Source: Thereva unica (Eukaryota > Arthropoda > Insecta > Diptera > Therevidae). Taken from it: 64,000 nucleotides of DNA. The stretch lies in the NCBI GenBank assembly GCA_949987705.1, contig OX465281.1, forward strand, positions 83,170,543-83,234,542, given 5' to 3'. The notes under the pieces were generated by a model, which saw only the letters and a list, made by a program, of their open reading frames with translations, had not been told where the DNA came from and did not search any database. The position numbers were made by a program, and so were the translations under genes. Positions 62,721 to 64,000 of this stretch are shown here, piece by piece. Numbering within the stretch: the stretch's first letter is position 1; every line of letters begins with the position of its first letter.

Positions 62721-64000
62721 GTTATTAGCCTCACACCAACCTTACTTGGAAGGGACTAGCCCGATCATATTAGCCTATCCTATCTCATAGAATAGTTACC
62801 AGTGGCCACCGCTAGGAGGTTATGATCGCTCTTCCATCAGTCCGAAATAGTTGCGGAACGTGCATGTTATGCTACATGTTATTTCGACCCTAACATCCCC
62901 TAAAAAGTAAGCTTCCCGGGGTAGAAAATCAGTAGACTTTATAACCCCTTATTAAGAACCCTAAAAGGAAGCTTTGTGCAATTTTCAGCCTATACCCAAT
63001 CATTTCCGCTATTTTTACTATTTCAACTGTACTATTAACAATTGCTTATTTTTGTTGCATTGTCTTGTATATAAATTGACAATAATTGATCAATAAAATT
63101 AGTTAAAATTCGGCCCACAAGAAGCTCGTTTACTTCAGGCTGCAAATTAATTATTTAACGAAGATATCTCAGATGTGCGGCTTTATATCCCGCCGCCGCA
63201 AATCCTTTTATAATCTAAAAGAGATCTCAGTTTAAGTGCCGGTTGATATCTACTCAACATTAATCAGGTCATGGTGTACCGCTGTATAGGAATAAAATAC
63301 ACCCTCCTTAAACAGGCTTCCTGTTGAAAAAAATGAAATTAAATATTCACGCTAAATCGGAACGCAAGGTTAAATTTTACTACTAATATAACATACGCTT
63401 AATTCAAGTTTTTCTCAGTTATTTCAATTTTTATTGCATTATTCATTTTGTCAACAAACGTAAATTTTTATTTTATTTTTGGTTGTAAATTGGAAGCAAT
63501 GTGTCATTTAGTTAGTATTCAGATGTGTTTAAGCGTCTTGATAGATACCTATCAACAGCAGCTTACTATTACATTTATTTATTTATATAAATATTAAAAC
63601 AAGTTCAAATTTGAATGTCAAAGATACAAAACTGCTAACTATAATGTAATGGATTTTATGAAAAGATGTAGATGACTTTATGATTAATATGCGATGATAA
63701 AAAACTCATTTTTGGCAATTTTAAAAATTTGGAGTGCAGGCTGGACTGAGTTTTTCACTTGCCAAAAAACATGTTCAAAAATTTCGATATAAAAAATAAA
63801 CTGTGTTGTATTCTGGTTTGTGTATTTTATTTTGCGATTAATATATTTAAATGAATTAATGGGTGTAGAAGTAAATTTTCTTTTCTTTCAGGAAATACAA
63901 TTTTGATAATGCATAACCAGCATGTTGTTGGTTTGAGATTTGCGTAGAGATTGGAAGAGTTCAAAATAGAAAGCAGCTTGAAACTACGAGAGTTATTTGT
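62721..64000. other. No gene seen
   Basis: The first ~180 bases are probably the 5' untranslated region of the minus-strand LINE (GGTTGGTGTGAGGCTAATAA on the minus strand). The remainder is AT-rich with no ORF, repeat partner or TIR that I could find. Confidence 0.4.

Noticed and set aside
1..64000. Host protein-coding genes, rRNA or snRNA genes
   Set aside because: All frames with recognisable motifs belong to TEs; no conserved host gene, splice-consistent exon series or structural RNA was found.

Overview
The window is AT-rich eukaryotic DNA made almost entirely of transposable elements (TEs) and their debris, with no recognisable host gene. The mix of Ty3/Gypsy, BEL/Pao-like, RTE-like and CR1/Jockey-like LINEs, PIF/Harbinger with a MADF partner gene, Tc1/mariner, hAT, a Transib-like element, a tRNA-derived SINE and many MITEs points to an arthropod, most likely an insect. 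The species cannot be named from the sequence. There are no operons, rRNA, true tRNA or CRISPR arrays.

Layout. 0-5.8 kb: LINE fragments and MITEs. 5.86-8.15 kb: a PIF/Harbinger element with TTA target duplications, a broken transposase (itself hit by a MITE) and a broken MADF gene. 8.2-13.9 kb: mostly uncoding DNA with TIR elements. 13.9-16.4 kb: an element with ~0.8 kb inverted arms around a decayed cysteine-rich gene. 16.4-17.8 kb: MITEs and a hAT transposase tail. 17.77-33 kb: a deep nest in which a hAT-type element holds a Ty3/Gypsy element (18225-27138, near-identical LTRs), which holds a 2.65 kb element with repeated AAAAGCGG motifs. The same hAT copy also holds a TIR element (27628-32844) containing a 4.66 kb composite LINE block bounded by one 14-bp direct repeat. 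33-39.8 kb: dispersed repeats, tandem arrays and Gypsy debris. 39.96-42.35 kb: a second hAT-type copy with a perfect 8-bp duplication, carrying a SINE head and a MITE. 42.4-49 kb: BEL/Pao-like debris, a Transib-like element (45079-46008), a Harbinger-like MITE and 128-bp tandem repeats. 49.1-52 kb: a dismembered Tc1 element. 52.4-55.2 kb: a LINE split by a 1.06 kb Harbinger-like element. 55.7-61.2 kb: a Tc1/mariner-type transposase split by a 4.75 kb element with perfect 1109-bp inverted repeats and a 7-bp duplication. 61.4-62.7 kb: a LINE endonuclease region, then featureless AT-rich sequence.

How the parts work together: almost no gene is intact. The most complete coding sets are the Gypsy element (gag, protease, RT-RNase H, integrase) and the RT-carrying LINE at 30578-32620. 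The chief value of the window is its insertion history: several insertions have exact target duplications, and three can be checked against an interrupted reading frame or an uninterrupted paralogous copy inside the same window. Positions of TIRs, duplications and ORFs were read directly. Family names rest on remembered motifs, since no database search was possible.
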